Shown: positions 53,895 to 62,889, counted from the stretch's first letter. The stretch is 64,000 nt of DNA from WRIS01 sp964345475 (GCA_964345475.1 CAYFQW010000001.1:124001-188000); one strand, 5' to 3'. Notes: a model not told the origin generated them from the sequence alone. Translations and numbers: made by a program.

Positions 53895-53912
53895 AGTTAA
53901 CACTATCTAACA
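53895..53912 (-). promoter_or_regulatory. Candidate operator in the feo promoter
   Basis: AGTTAA-N6-CTAACA matches the half-sites and spacing of the perfect repeat at 50221. On the minus strand it overlaps TTGTTA, a possible -35, with ATATAT 17 bases further. A metal-loaded DtxR-type repressor bound here would shut feo when iron is plentiful. Confidence 0.5.
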
Positions 53913-54039
53913 AAAGATATACTACCCTAAAGACATGAGAAAAGGAAGAGGCTTTTTTAAGCTCCATATACTTTTTCCGTGAATGCTGTGAGCAGCTATC
54001 TCTCGGAGTCGTTTATGGCACGCCTGCCCTCTTCCCTAT

Positions 54040-55257
54040 TTAGATAGCAAGCAGGTGCTCCCCCATAAATCTATGCCCTTCCGATATCAAAAGGCCTGTT
54101 GACAGAGCTTCTGATTCAGTGAGGCGCACGGCCCCGTTGTGGGGTATGCCCGGTCCCGACAAGACAAAGGGCACCGCATCGTGGGAGTGTTTTTTTGTCG
54201 TCAGCGGAGTTGGATGATCGGGAAGAGCGACTATGCGCAGAGGCTTGTTCTTTGCATACTCGATAAGGGGCTTGATGATATGAAGATCGCATTCCTCAAT
54301 GGCCAGCTGTTTTGCGGCAGCATCGCCGTCATGGCCGGCCGCATCAGGAGCCTCAATGTGTATGAAAACCACATCATTTCCCTCTTCGAGCATGCGTACC
54401 CCACCCCTACCTTGCGATGCGTAGTCATTATCGGGCCCATCGGTCACACCCTCGAAATGGTAATTCTCCATGGCTGCCAAATGAGCAAGCCCCAACAAAA
54501 GGTCGACACCGCTGCTCATGGCAGCCTGCATACCATATATCTCTCTAAAGGGAAGGAGCGACTCAGGCTTGGTGCCCGGCCAAAAAGCCCAGGCAAAATT
54601 AGCAGCAGGCAGACCCTCCTTCATACGTTTCTCGTTAATCGCGCTTTTAGCAAGTATCTCCGTTGCTCTGCGCATGTAGGACACGAGGGCGGCTGATGCT
54701 GTTTTCTCCGAATCATTTGCATATCGAGGCTTGTAGAGCTCCCGAATATCAAGATCCGTATTATCATGCGGTGTTTCATACTCTAAATTCATAAGCTCTG
54801 GGTGTCCGTTTACAACAAGTATTTGCCTAAAGGATGTTCCAGAATGCAAGGTGAAGGTATCATCGTCTAAGGATTGTTTTAACTCCTGGGTAAGCTCGCG
54901 CGCATCGGAAACATCAAGGTTGTCGCTCGAATAGCTTTTCATCACGCCATCAACGACATGACAAAGGTTCATACGAAGCGCAACCTGATTCGGCTCAAGC
55001 TCTATCCCTAAAGCAGCTGCTTCGATGGCGCCACGTCCGAGGAGGTATTTTGCTGGATCGTATCCAAGGATCGACAAACATGCTACATCGGATCCGCTGT
55101 CCATATGCTCGGGTACGTTTTGCAAAAGACCGACGGTTCCCGTCTTGGCAAGTATGTCCAGGTTTGGGGTCAAACTGGCCTCAAGGCTGGAACGATTCTG
55201 TAACTCTGAAACGGGCTCACCCGAAGCTCCGTCAATAATAACCACAGCGTATTGCAT
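54040..55257 (-). CDS. ApgM-family phosphoglycerate mutase-like protein, probable homoserine kinase
   Basis: 405 residues from ATG 55257, six bases after GGAGG. Alkaline-phosphatase-superfamily fold: VVIIDGASGEP metal loop at the N-terminus, MDSGSDVACLSILGYDP with the catalytic Ser, GRGAIEAAALG, IHIEAPDAAGHDGD and LPDHPTPLTTKKHSHDAVPF metal ligands. Archaeal-type ApgM enzymes interconvert phosphoglycerates. A bacterial branch next to threonine genes is thought to be an alternative homoserine kinase. Here it is divergent from thrC, which needs O-phosphohomoserine, so I favour the kinase role. Confidence 0.8.
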   Translation of the reverse strand: MQYAVVIIDGASGEPVSELQNRSSLEASLTPNLDILAKTGTVGLLQNVPEHMDSGSDVACLSILGYDPAKYLLGRGAIEAAALGIELEPNQVALRMNLCHVVDGVMKSYSSDNLDVSDARELTQELKQSLDDDTFTLHSGTSFRQILVVNGHPELMNLEYETPHDNTDLDIRELYKPRYANDSEKTASAALVSYMRRATEILAKSAINEKRMKEGLPAANFAWAFWPGTKPESLLPFREIYGMQAAMSSGVDLLLGLAHLAAMENYHFEGVTDGPDNDYASQGRGGVRMLEEGNDVVFIHIEAPDAAGHDGDAAAKQLAIEECDLHIIKPLIEYAKNKPLRIVALPDHPTPLTTKKHSHDAVPFVLSGPGIPHNGAVRLTESEALSTGLLISEGHRFMGEHLLAI

Positions 55258-55362
55258 ATGATCCTCCAAGCAAACGAGATATCTTTTGTTTTCTTAGATC
55301 TTGTTTTCAGCGCAATAGTATACTTGTAAATGTATGTGTATCTAAAAAAAAGGAAACCTTTG

Positions 55363-56904
55363 ATGTCAAATAACCTCTATATCGACACGCGGGGACTTCA
55401 AAATAAATCTGCGAGCTTCACGGAGGTCCTTATACAGGGCCTCGCAGAGGGAGGAGGCCTTTTTGTCCCCTCCTCTATCCCCCATTTCGACCTCAGTGAA
55501 ATTATTGCCTTCGCAGACATGCCGTATGCGTCTCGAGCTGCTCGTGTATACGAGGCTTTTGACATAGACCTGCCTCCGAAGCAGATTGAATCGCTGATGG
55601 AGCAGGCTTATAGCACGAACTTCAAGTCTTCGGAGATTTGTCCTATCACCTCGCTCGACGCACAAACTCATATTTTGGAGCTTTGGCATGGTCCAACGAG
55701 CGCTTTCAAGGATATGGCCCTACAATGCTTGCCTCTTTTTTTCTCAGCAAGTGCCGAGAAACTCAGACACGAGGGGAAGATCGATCACGACTTTCTTATT
55801 CTAGTTGCCACGTCGGGCGACACGGGAACTGCAGCTCTTGCTGGATTCAAGGACAGGGATCGGGTCAAAATAGGGGTACTGTACCCGCAGGATGGCGTAA
55901 GTGACATCCAATACCGACAGATGGCAACTGCTGACGGAAACAATGTGTCAGTATGGGCTCTTGATGGCAACTTTGATGATTGTCAAACAGGAGTCAAGGC
56001 CGTGTTCAATGACAAGATCTTTGAGGAGAAGCTCCTCAGGGAATCAGGGCTTGCCCTCTCAAGTGCAAACTCCATTAACTGGGGGCGCCTCCTTCCTCAA
56101 ATCGTATATTACGTATCGAGCTACAGTGTTCTCGTGCAAGAAGGAAAGCTCGTTGCAGGCGATCTTCTTGATGTATGTGTGCCAACGGGAAATTTCGGTA
56201 ATATTTTAGCTGTATGGTATGCCAAGCAAATGGGAACCCCCATTGACAAGCTTATTTGTGCAAGCAACGAGAATCGGGTGCTCACTGATTTCATTAATAC
56301 GGGAACCTATGATATACGGGACAGGGATTTTGTACTTACACCCTCACCCTCAATGGATATCCTCGTCTCCTCTAATCTCGAGCGTCTATTATTTGAACTT
56401 ACCGACCGCAACGATGAGGCCGTCAGAAACTGGATGGAAGATCTCCGCAGCACAAAACGCTTTAAGATTGACTCAAAGACTTTTTCTGCGTTGCGAGAGC
56501 ATTTCATTTCTGACTCTGTTGACAATGCGGAATGTCTACGCACTATCCAAGAGGTCTATAACACACATCACTACCTGATTGACCCACACACGGCTGTTGC
56601 CTATCGTGTGACAGAGAGGCTGAGAGGAGAAAACCCCGTCCTTGTTGCGAGTACAGCGCACTGGGCAAAGTTTGGAGAAAGTGTCTACCGAGGATTGGCG
56701 GGTCTTGACCCCGAGGAAGAGCTCCCTGCGCGTATCAAAAGTCTCTCAGGCACCGAATTAAATGAGTTCATAGCACAAGAGTTCGACTGCCATGCCATTC
56801 CTTATAATCTTTCTGGGCTTGACATGCTTAAAGTTAGATTTACTGATACCATAGATAAGAGGGTCGAAAGTATAGAAGAAGCCGTAAGGAGGTTTGTTCA
56901 GTAA
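55363..56904 (+). CDS. thrC: Threonine synthase
   Basis: 513 residues from ATG 55363, with AAGGAAA upstream; the frame also opens at 55330 without support. The fungal/enteric-type enzyme: EGGGLFVPSSIP near the N-terminus, HGPTSAFKDMALQ with the PLP lysine, TSGDTGTAALAGF phosphate loop, NSINWGRLLPQIVYY and PTGNFGNILA. It converts O-phosphohomoserine to threonine. It is divergent from the ApgM-like gene and 2 bases before the ModE-like regulator. Confidence 0.95.
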   Translation: MSNNLYIDTRGLQNKSASFTEVLIQGLAEGGGLFVPSSIPHFDLSEIIAFADMPYASRAARVYEAFDIDLPPKQIESLMEQAYSTNFKSSEICPITSLDAQTHILELWHGPTSAFKDMALQCLPLFFSASAEKLRHEGKIDHDFLILVATSGDTGTAALAGFKDRDRVKIGVLYPQDGVSDIQYRQMATADGNNVSVWALDGNFDDCQTGVKAVFNDKIFEEKLLRESGLALSSANSINWGRLLPQIVYYVSSYSVLVQEGKLVAGDLLDVCVPTGNFGNILAVWYAKQMGTPIDKLICASNENRVLTDFINTGTYDIRDRDFVLTPSPSMDILVSSNLERLLFELTDRNDEAVRNWMEDLRSTKRFKIDSKTFSALREHFISDSVDNAECLRTIQEVYNTHHYLIDPHTAVAYRVTERLRGENPVLVASTAHWAKFGESVYRGLAGLDPEEELPARIKSLSGTELNEFIAQEFDCHAIPYNLSGLDMLKVRFTDTIDKRVESIEEAVRRFVQ

Positions 56905-56906
56905 AT

Positions 56907-57251
56907 ATGGGAAATATTTCAAAACTGCAGCCAGAAATCAGAGTGAGCATCGTAAACCCTGGCAGCAATTCTTCATCGGTATTTGGACGGGGAATTGCCC
57001 AGCTTTGCAAGGGAGTCCGCGATTCTGGCTCACTGAACGCTGCCGCAAAGGGAATGGGCATGGCCTACAGCAAGGCCTGGCGCATTATTAAAGAAACCGA
57101 AGCAGCGCTCGGTGTGGATCTCCTCATACGAAACGGAGCCCATGGAAGCGTACTTACCGAAGAGGGCAATTTTTTAGTTGACGCTTACGCCAAACTTGAA
57201 GAGCACCTGAGCCAAACATCTCAAAAGGAGTATGAAAAGCTTTTAAAATAG
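56907..57251 (+). CDS. ModE N-terminal-like winged-helix regulator
   Basis: 114 residues. VFGRGIAQLCKGVRDSGSLNAAAKGMGMAYSKAWRIIKETEAALGVDLLIRNGAHGSVLTEEGNFLV is the LysR/ModE DNA-binding domain. No molybdate-binding (MOP) or LysR effector domain follows, so it is the stand-alone type common in anaerobes. It begins 2 bases after the thrC stop and is probably translated with it. The signal it senses is unknown; co-expression with threonine synthesis may be incidental. The following 276 bp (57252-57527) shows no convincing gene. Confidence 0.85.
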   Translation: MGNISKLQPEIRVSIVNPGSNSSSVFGRGIAQLCKGVRDSGSLNAAAKGMGMAYSKAWRIIKETEAALGVDLLIRNGAHGSVLTEEGNFLVDAYAKLEEHLSQTSQKEYEKLLK

Positions 57252-57527
57252 TTGCCACCTGGCCTACCTAATTTCCACACAGGCTAAGTATCGACAGCTT
57301 CACTCTTCCCTATACCGTCACAACAAGCTGAATGCAAACTGGATTTTGCAGTATGTTTTTATATCCTTTATCGCTCTTTGCATGCTGGACCTATTCCTTA
57401 ACATCTGTCGTCCTGATTTTTCAAACAATGAGGCTGCCGCCAAAATAAGCAGTAGCCTAAGATAGGCAGTAGCACACGTGAGTGTTCGACCGGGTTGGCA
57501 ACTCCGAAGGCTCTTGTACTCACCTTC

Positions 57528-58246
57528 TCAATCCCTTTCTTTTTTGGAAACGATTTTCCCTTCGAGCAATTCGAAGCGTACACATAGCTGACACTCAATG
57601 ATATTCCCGTCTGAAATATCTTCATTAAAGATGGCGAGGGGCGTCGCGCTTCCCTGCATTCCTCCTTCTCGACACTGCACGTTCATTTCTTTAAGAGAGT
57701 CTGGGCCTTCATCCTCCTCTTTTTCACTCCTTTTTTCGTTTTCAGTACCCTGCGCATTCTTTCTTCCCCTACCGGCCCCTTTATCCAGATCCCCTGCTTC
57801 CTCTGCCAATATTTGTCTTTCATTGGCATGAGGGGGAGGAAAGTCGAGAGGCGATGTTTCTTTATTGTCTTTGCTTGGCTCCCTTGGGACAGCGCTCCTT
57901 ATGCCTGATGCCGGGATTGCAAACCTACATGTCTCCTCTTCAGTCCCCTTCACACCCGTGACTACCTGCGATTTAGGAGAGTCTGAGGGAAGAAGCCTAC
58001 AGGCCTCTATCTGTGTAAAGTTGTACATACATNNNNNNNNNNNNNNNNNNNNNNNNNNNNNNNNNNNNNNNNNNNNNNNNNNNNNNNNNNNNNNNNNNNN
58101 NNNNNNNNNNNNNNNNNNNNNNNNNNNNNNNNAGAGTCTGAGGGAAGAAGCCTACAGGCCTCTATCTGTGTAAAGTTGTACATACATCCATAGCATATTT
58201 CCATATCGTTAAAACACTTTGCCTTACATATGGGACAGGTTTTCAT
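57528..58246 (-). CDS. Zinc-ribbon N-terminal protein of unknown function, split by an assembly gap
   Basis: The start is ATG 58246 with GAGG upstream. The N-terminus MKTCPICKAKCFNDMEICYGCMYNF is a zinc ribbon (CPIC, CYGC). The sequence on either side of the 100-N gap overlaps by 55 identical bases; removing the gap and one copy gives a continuous 187-residue frame. The middle is a charged, Glu/Lys/Pro-rich linker; the C-terminal 60 residues contain two more cysteines (ECQLC). It lies downstream of DUF192 at the end of the Tad-type operon. Function unknown. Confidence 0.65.
57978..58187. other. Assembly gap with 55-bp duplicated flanks
   Basis: Bases 57978-58032 and 58133-58187 are identical, separated by exactly 100 N. 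The simplest reading is that two contigs overlap by 55 bp and were joined without merging. The merged gene stays in frame, which supports this. Confidence 0.85.
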
Positions 58247-58299
58247 CTTAATTTCCTCTCTCGGCAAGCGACTACCCTTTCAGGGCTTTCTTTGTTTTG

Positions 58300-58320
58300 C
58301 CCTTGCCCTTGCCCTTGCCC
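58300..58320 (-). repeat. G-quadruplex-forming hexanucleotide repeat
   Basis: On the minus strand four GGG runs are spaced by CAA three times, a perfect quadruplex pattern, made of the hexamer GGGCAA. It lies 54-74 bases upstream of the zinc-ribbon gene start, so it would be in the mRNA between DUF192 and that gene. Degenerate hexamers continue to about 58355. Confidence 0.8.
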
Positions 58321-58393
58321 TTGCCTTTGTTTTGTCTTTGCCTTTGTTATGTCCTTGCCTGTAGTTTTTCGCTTTTCTTGCTTTTTTGGTACC

Positions 58394-58699
58394 TTAAGGG
58401 AGTAGATCTAAACTTATCATCGTCCCCTCTGGGAACCATTCTTTCTCAGAGGCGAACCTCTCCAATACCAAAACCGCTTTAAAACAGCCTTCTCTTCTCC
58501 AAGGCTGCATGCTTCGCACCACCTTTACCACGCGCCCCTCTTCATCCAAGAATGCAACATCGATTGGATGCCTCATACCGAAAGTGTGTACACTCCTACA
58601 GGGGCATAATGCCAAAATATGATTGTGTGGCTCATCGAATAGAAGGCCTCGCAGCTTTGTCCAGAATCGGACGGCTAGCACGACTCTCACCTTGTTCAA
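58394..58699 (-). CDS. DUF192 family protein
   Basis: 101 residues. FWTKLRGLLF, LCPCRSVHTFGMRHPIDVAFLDEEGRVVKVV, and VLVLERFA form the compact DUF192 beta fold. The cysteines (LCPCRSVHT) are in the usual place. Function is unknown, though DUF192 genes are frequent at the end of Tad pilus loci. The start is TTG with AAGGG seven bases before it. It follows the putative lipoprotein gene by about 30 bases. Confidence 0.85.
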   Translation of the reverse strand: MNKVRVVLAVRFWTKLRGLLFDEPHNHILALCPCRSVHTFGMRHPIDVAFLDEEGRVVKVVRSMQPWRREGCFKAVLVLERFASEKEWFPEGTMISLDLLP

Positions 58700-58728
58700 G
58701 ATATATCCCTTTACCCTTCCTCCTTCTC

Positions 58729-59199
58729 CTATGAAACATGGATCATAAGTGCGCTTTCTGTCCCGTAGTCAATGCAGGTAACGAAGGCCCAGGTGTACAC
58801 GCCTGTTTCTTTTACAAACGAGGCGCTAAATCCGTAGCCCGACTCAATACTCGACCAACCGTTTGCAATGAGTTCATTTGATGTTTCAACAAAGACTGAT
58901 GCGGCATCGGCAGGCTTCAAGAAAAACATCACGCCCTCACCTTCTGAAACCCATACTTCATCAGTATTCGAGGGAGCTAAAACCTCCTTCTCAAAAGCTT
59001 CGGGAAGAGGATTATTCTTTTCCTTTGCACAATATGAGGGGACCTCTTCTTCGAAAAATGCCTTTACGCTGACAAAAGGAGCAAGCTTGTCTTGAACAGA
59101 AGAAGACGTCTTGTCTGCACACGAAGAAAACCCAAGGATAAGGAAGAGCACAATGACGATACGCGTGGCCATTCTCGCCCTTTTTGAAAAATCAGTCAT
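58729..59199 (-). CDS. Putative exported protein or lipoprotein in the Tad locus
   Basis: 156 residues. A basic start and hydrophobic segment (ATRIVIVLFLILGF) end in SSCADK, a loose lipobox, so it may be a lipoprotein. The rest is soluble with two further cysteines (YCAKEK, TCIDYG) that could pair outside the cell. I do not recognise a domain. The ATG overlaps the TadE-like stop by one base (TGATG), showing it belongs to the operon. Confidence 0.6.
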   Translation of the reverse strand: MTDFSKRARMATRIVIVLFLILGFSSCADKTSSSVQDKLAPFVSVKAFFEEEVPSYCAKEKNNPLPEAFEKEVLAPSNTDEVWVSEGEGVMFFLKPADAASVFVETSNELIANGWSSIESGYGFSASFVKETGVYTWAFVTCIDYGTESALMIHVS

Positions 59200-59639
59200 C
59201 AGAACAGCACCCCTGGTCGGTATCTCTCAACAACAAGATCTACCGTATGAGTAAGCCCTGGTAGGCTGACTCCCCATATCTCGCTTCTTAAGCCCATCCC
59301 AAAGAGGGTCGGATGAAAAGAAAGTGTACTACGTACCTTAAGCTGGTTGAAAGAGTTTTCTACAACAGCAAGAGACGTATCTAAATAATCAGCCCCAAAA
59401 TTTTCCTCAAGCACCTGTGAAACTGCCTCGCACGACCCTTCCAAAGACTGCCCGGCGGCAGTGGAACACATATGCACCCTTATTGCTTCACGAGCTATCC
59501 TATCGAAGCTCGCACATTCTGAAAAGAATAACTGCACGTTCACTGCGATTAAGGCGATGAGCAGGAGTATCGGAAAAACTATTACAAACTCAACCGTCAT
59601 CTGGCCCGACTCATCTTTGCATCGCTCAAAAAATCTCAT
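59199..59639 (-). CDS. TadE-like minor pseudopilin
   Basis: 146 residues from ATG 59639, which overlaps the previous stop (ATGA) and has AGGAG six bases upstream. ESGQMTVEFVIVFPILLLIALIAVNVQLFF is the TadE N-terminal membrane helix with the conserved G..TVEF processing-type site. The remainder is extracellular with two cysteines. It would be a minor pilin or anchor of Tad pili. Confidence 0.82.
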   Translation of the reverse strand: MRFFERCKDESGQMTVEFVIVFPILLLIALIAVNVQLFFSECASFDRIAREAIRVHMCSTAAGQSLEGSCEAVSQVLEENFGADYLDTSLAVVENSFNQLKVRSTLSFHPTLFGMGLRSEIWGVSLPGLTHTVDLVVERYRPGVLF

Positions 59640-61870
59640 TGCCATCTCCTTGCCTGAGAAAAAGAGGGTGTAAGCCCCCTCAGGCTGTCAACTAGTATTT
59701 CTATCAAATTTTTTGCAGCCTGGGTGACCGCAGGTGGTAAAGATATGAGGATGGGTATGGAAGCTCCCTCTTCTCCCGATAATTCAATTGATGTCAAAAT
59801 AAGCTTTCCATCAAAATCTTCTATCGCCTCCAGGGCTCGTGCTTCTACTTGGGATAGGACATGGCCGAATATATTTTCAGAAGTGCCGTCCTCAAGAGAA
59901 AGATAGCTTTTTTTAACCCCTAAAAGCGCTTGTGAGAACAAAGACTCATCTGCCTGAAGGACATGAGCGCTATTTATCAAAACTGGTTTCAAGGGTTCCA
60001 ATTTAGCGGGCTCTAAACCCAGCGTCTCTATAAGGTCTTTAAGGGACTTCGCCGCCCAGGCACCAAGCCCGCTTTCGCTCATAAAAGGAATGTTATCAAG
60101 CACCTTCTCAAGACCTTCGGACAGAGCCTGCTGGCCATTTCCATAAGCAAGGAGCGTATAAGACCATAGATCAAACACCTTGTCTGCTATATCGAAGCCC
60201 TGTCCATCGGCGCCTTCTCGAAGCCCATCTAAAAACGACGAGATGATTGTATTGCCCTCACTGGATGATTCAGGCACAAGTGTCGATGCCGAAAGCGCCA
60301 CCTGCATACCTAAATCACCGGCATCGTGCACGAAGCGTGACGCAAATGTAGTGGAAGCAGGACTTGATGCTGTGTTCACCATTAGGATTATGGCGCCCAA
60401 ATTTCCTGGTGGAGCCGCTTTTATACGATAGGAGGCTGCTTCTTTCAGCGCTGCTTTCATTTGTTCAAACAGGCTGCTGGTCATATCCTGCAATTCTTGA
60501 GCGCAGGGTGTGTATGCCTCCATTGCTTCTTGATACGCGAGGGCGGACTCAGCAACCGCACGGTAGTGATACTCAAACCCCGTCTCAATCGAACTCGTAG
60601 CCGAGGCGATTTTACCGAAGCTCGATACACTAAACTTACATTGTGGACAGGTCTCAAAGCCTCCCTGATCCATATCTTTCACCGACCCAAGGCCCGAAGA
60701 TTGATCCAGGCTTGGACAACCTGCCCAGGCATGCATGAGCACGTTGCCGGATGAATCGATCCCTATGGGATATACCGCATCTGTATAGAGCGTCGTTTCT
60801 TTCATTTCGGAGGTATTCTTGGGCAGAAGAGGAAAGTAGGCATCGAAGCCCTCTTCAATACCCTCATATACATAACCACGTGCAAGCTCATCCGCGGCAA
60901 AGGCATAGAAGTGTTTTCGTAGAATAGAATCCGCTTGGGCCTCAACGGACGTTCCTGTGGCTTGCTCGTCTGACAGGCGTTGAGGGTAATAGTTCTGGGC
61001 GCGTTTGAGTGCAACAGAGTAATCCCAGGTGTCGAGGGAGTGATAAAAAGGATTCAAACTTGCATCTAGCGTAGAAAGATGTGAGGCTCTTTCGTACATG
61101 CAATACGATGGATTATTCCCGCAGTCGTATAAAAAACCCTTTTCTTTTTCCTCACGCGCTTTTTCTGCAGCTTTTTCTGCTTCGTCAGCGAGCTCCTTAA
61201 TAGCCTCTTTGTCATCATCAACATCTTCTAGAAATTTTTTGGCCTCGTCGGCGGGACCAACACTAATCTCTTCGCCTTCGAAAGGCAGCAACAATGCGAG
61301 ACCTGTGTATTCGGCATTGAGCGGTCCTCCAGAATTCGCCTTAGCCAATGATTCAGCCTGAGCCGCGCTTATAAAAGGCAAGAGTTTCTGCAGTGTATTA
61401 AGGCCATCAGCAGCTTTTTCGGCAAATGAATTTCTTGCCTCAAACAATTTTTTACCAGCCTTAAGCAGACTGTCGGCGAGGGTGTCTATCGCAGGGACGC
61501 AAAGAGCAACGAGCCCTAGCCCCGTTAACACAATGCTCATCAAAGAGAGGGAAAGAACTATCGCGTCGCTTATTTGTACGATAATCATGAACTCCGCTAC
61601 TTGGTTTTCAGCAGCTAAAACTGCTACGTCAGCAACATTTTGGATGGTTGCAGCAGCAGAATTAACTTGATAAACCTGAGCCGTTGTGAAAATAAGAGCG
61701 AGGGAGAGAAGGAGGGCAATCACCATGCCCGAAGTTGAGAATCCCCCGTCTTCTTGAATAAAAGAACTGCTGACATGACCTCCTCTTGCGTGGGCGATTG
61801 CAGATGAAAAAACTGTTTTCCGTTTATACTTTTGCACTCTTGGAGTGTGCGTCCCGGGTCTTGGTTTCAT
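59636..61870 (-). CDS. Large TadG-like or exported Tad-locus protein
   Basis: 744 residues from ATG 61870, with AAAGGAGG. A basic 50-residue tail precedes a hydrophobic segment (MVIALLLSLALIFTTAQVYQVNSAA) typical of TadG/Flp-associated proteins, then a second long hydrophobic stretch (IVLSLSLMSIVLTGLGLVALCVPAI). A Glu/Lys-rich helix of about 35 residues, several cysteines (CGNNPSYCMY, CPQCK) and a large alpha-helical C-terminus follow. No von Willebrand A motif was seen. It overlaps the genes on both sides by 4 bases. A surface or assembly role in the pilus is inferred. Confidence 0.65.
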   Translation of the reverse strand: MKPRPGTHTPRVQKYKRKTVFSSAIAHARGGHVSSSFIQEDGGFSTSGMVIALLLSLALIFTTAQVYQVNSAAATIQNVADVAVLAAENQVAEFMIIVQISDAIVLSLSLMSIVLTGLGLVALCVPAIDTLADSLLKAGKKLFEARNSFAEKAADGLNTLQKLLPFISAAQAESLAKANSGGPLNAEYTGLALLLPFEGEEISVGPADEAKKFLEDVDDDKEAIKELADEAEKAAEKAREEKEKGFLYDCGNNPSYCMYERASHLSTLDASLNPFYHSLDTWDYSVALKRAQNYYPQRLSDEQATGTSVEAQADSILRKHFYAFAADELARGYVYEGIEEGFDAYFPLLPKNTSEMKETTLYTDAVYPIGIDSSGNVLMHAWAGCPSLDQSSGLGSVKDMDQGGFETCPQCKFSVSSFGKIASATSSIETGFEYHYRAVAESALAYQEAMEAYTPCAQELQDMTSSLFEQMKAALKEAASYRIKAAPPGNLGAIILMVNTASSPASTTFASRFVHDAGDLGMQVALSASTLVPESSSEGNTIISSFLDGLREGADGQGFDIADKVFDLWSYTLLAYGNGQQALSEGLEKVLDNIPFMSESGLGAWAAKSLKDLIETLGLEPAKLEPLKPVLINSAHVLQADESLFSQALLGVKKSYLSLEDGTSENIFGHVLSQVEARALEAIEDFDGKLILTSIELSGEEGASIPILISLPPAVTQAAKNLIEILVDSLRGLTPSFSQARRWQ

Positions 61871-62385
61871 AGATCCTCCTTTACCCACGCGCCAGGATTC
61901 ATTCCCCATTCATTTGAAAACACCCACTCGGGTTGGGTTTCCGCGGAAACCGAAACTTCCTGATGGTACGTACCATCGGACCCAAGAACCCCTAAAAGAC
62001 CTACCCCAGCATCAAAAAGTGGCAAGAGCTTCAAACGATTTTTTATTGTCACTCGAACTTGCTCAGATCCTTCATTTCCTTCAATTTCAATGTCCCAGCT
62101 GCAGGCATCGTTATGGATATGAAAATTGTCTTGCGGAGGAACTGCACCTAAGCGCCTCAGGACAAATGCCCGATATGCATCTTGATTTGACCCTGCAGCG
62201 TCGGTGGATGTTGCAATTAAGCGACAGGCTTCGCTCGCGGCGGACTTCATAACCATATGAGTGTATAAAATTATGCCTGGCTGTATTAACAGCAAGAGCA
62301 AAATGAACAGTACCGGTATGAGCAAGGCGCTCTCGATTGTTGCCTGACCTTGTTCTTCTTTTACTTTTCTAATACAAGAAGACAT
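61867..62385 (-). CDS. TadE-like pseudopilin
   Basis: 172 residues from ATG 62385. EEQGQATIESALLIPVLFILLLLLIQPGIILYTHMVM is the TadE helix with a G..T.E site. The extracellular part has an adjacent Cys pair region (EACRLIA, NDACSWD). Its stop overlaps the next start (ATGA), and its own start overlaps the preceding small gene. Confidence 0.82.
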   Translation of the reverse strand: MSSCIRKVKEEQGQATIESALLIPVLFILLLLLIQPGIILYTHMVMKSAASEACRLIATSTDAAGSNQDAYRAFVLRRLGAVPPQDNFHIHNDACSWDIEIEGNEGSEQVRVTIKNRLKLLPLFDAGVGLLGVLGSDGTYHQEVSVSAETQPEWVFSNEWGMNPGAWVKEDL

Positions 62386-62680
62386 CTCCCACCACTCCCA
62401 TAAAAACATTGCTTATATGATGAGATGCGCTTGCAAGGGCGTGCTCAACGAAAAGACCAGATTCCAAAGCCCGCCAAAGAATACCTAAAGCAAGGAATAA
62501 GGCGAGGAAAGCAGCGAGAACCAAGGCGTATTCTATGCTTGCCTGTCCCCTTTCGTCCCGAAGCTTCCGTTTTGAACATGCTTCCTTGCCTCGGTGTGCC
62601 TGGCGTCGCGAAGTCGCGGGAGAGCTGCCAAGACAAAAATAGAACCCGTCCCGTATATCGTGAGCACGCCTCGTTTTCAT
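62369..62680 (-). CDS. Small TadE/Flp-like pseudopilin
   Basis: 103 residues. A basic 40-residue leader precedes DERGQASIEYALVLAAFLALFLALGILWRALE, a single membrane helix with the G..SIEY pilin-type site; little extracellular domain follows. The start ATG overlaps the Flp stop (ATGA). It is a likely substrate of the pilus prepilin peptidase. Confidence 0.75.
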   Translation of the reverse strand: MKTRRAHDIRDGFYFCLGSSPATSRRQAHRGKEACSKRKLRDERGQASIEYALVLAAFLALFLALGILWRALESGLFVEHALASASHHISNVFMGVVGDVFLY

Positions 62681-62889
62681 AAGCTATTAATACCTTCAGC
62701 TATCGCATTCCATAACTCTTGGATTTTCGGTCGAAATAGGGTTATGGCGATAATAGCAATGACTACGAGTACGCCAACGAGTATTGCATACTCAGTTGTT
62801 CCTTGGCCTTTTGTGTTACGAAGCACTTTATTGAGCTTTGCCTGTATCGAGACAAAGAGCGCACAGCTGTGTTTTGTAAGTTTCTTCAT
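62677..62889 (-). CDS. Flp-family type IVb pilin
   Basis: 70 residues. TKGQGTTEYAILVGVLVVIAIIAITLF is the Flp pilin motif (cleavage after G, Glu at +5, Tyr next) with a single helix. It is the likely major subunit of the Tad pilus. AAGGAAG precedes the ATG. It leads the run of minor pilins. Confidence 0.9.
   Translation of the reverse strand: MKKLTKHSCALFVSIQAKLNKVLRNTKGQGTTEYAILVGVLVVIAIIAITLFRPKIQELWNAIAEGINSL

Noticed and set aside
57398..57625. Small minus-strand frame after the zinc-ribbon gene
   Set aside because: A GTG four bases after the stop could start a 40-residue product, but it has no recognisable domain and a poor ribosome site.
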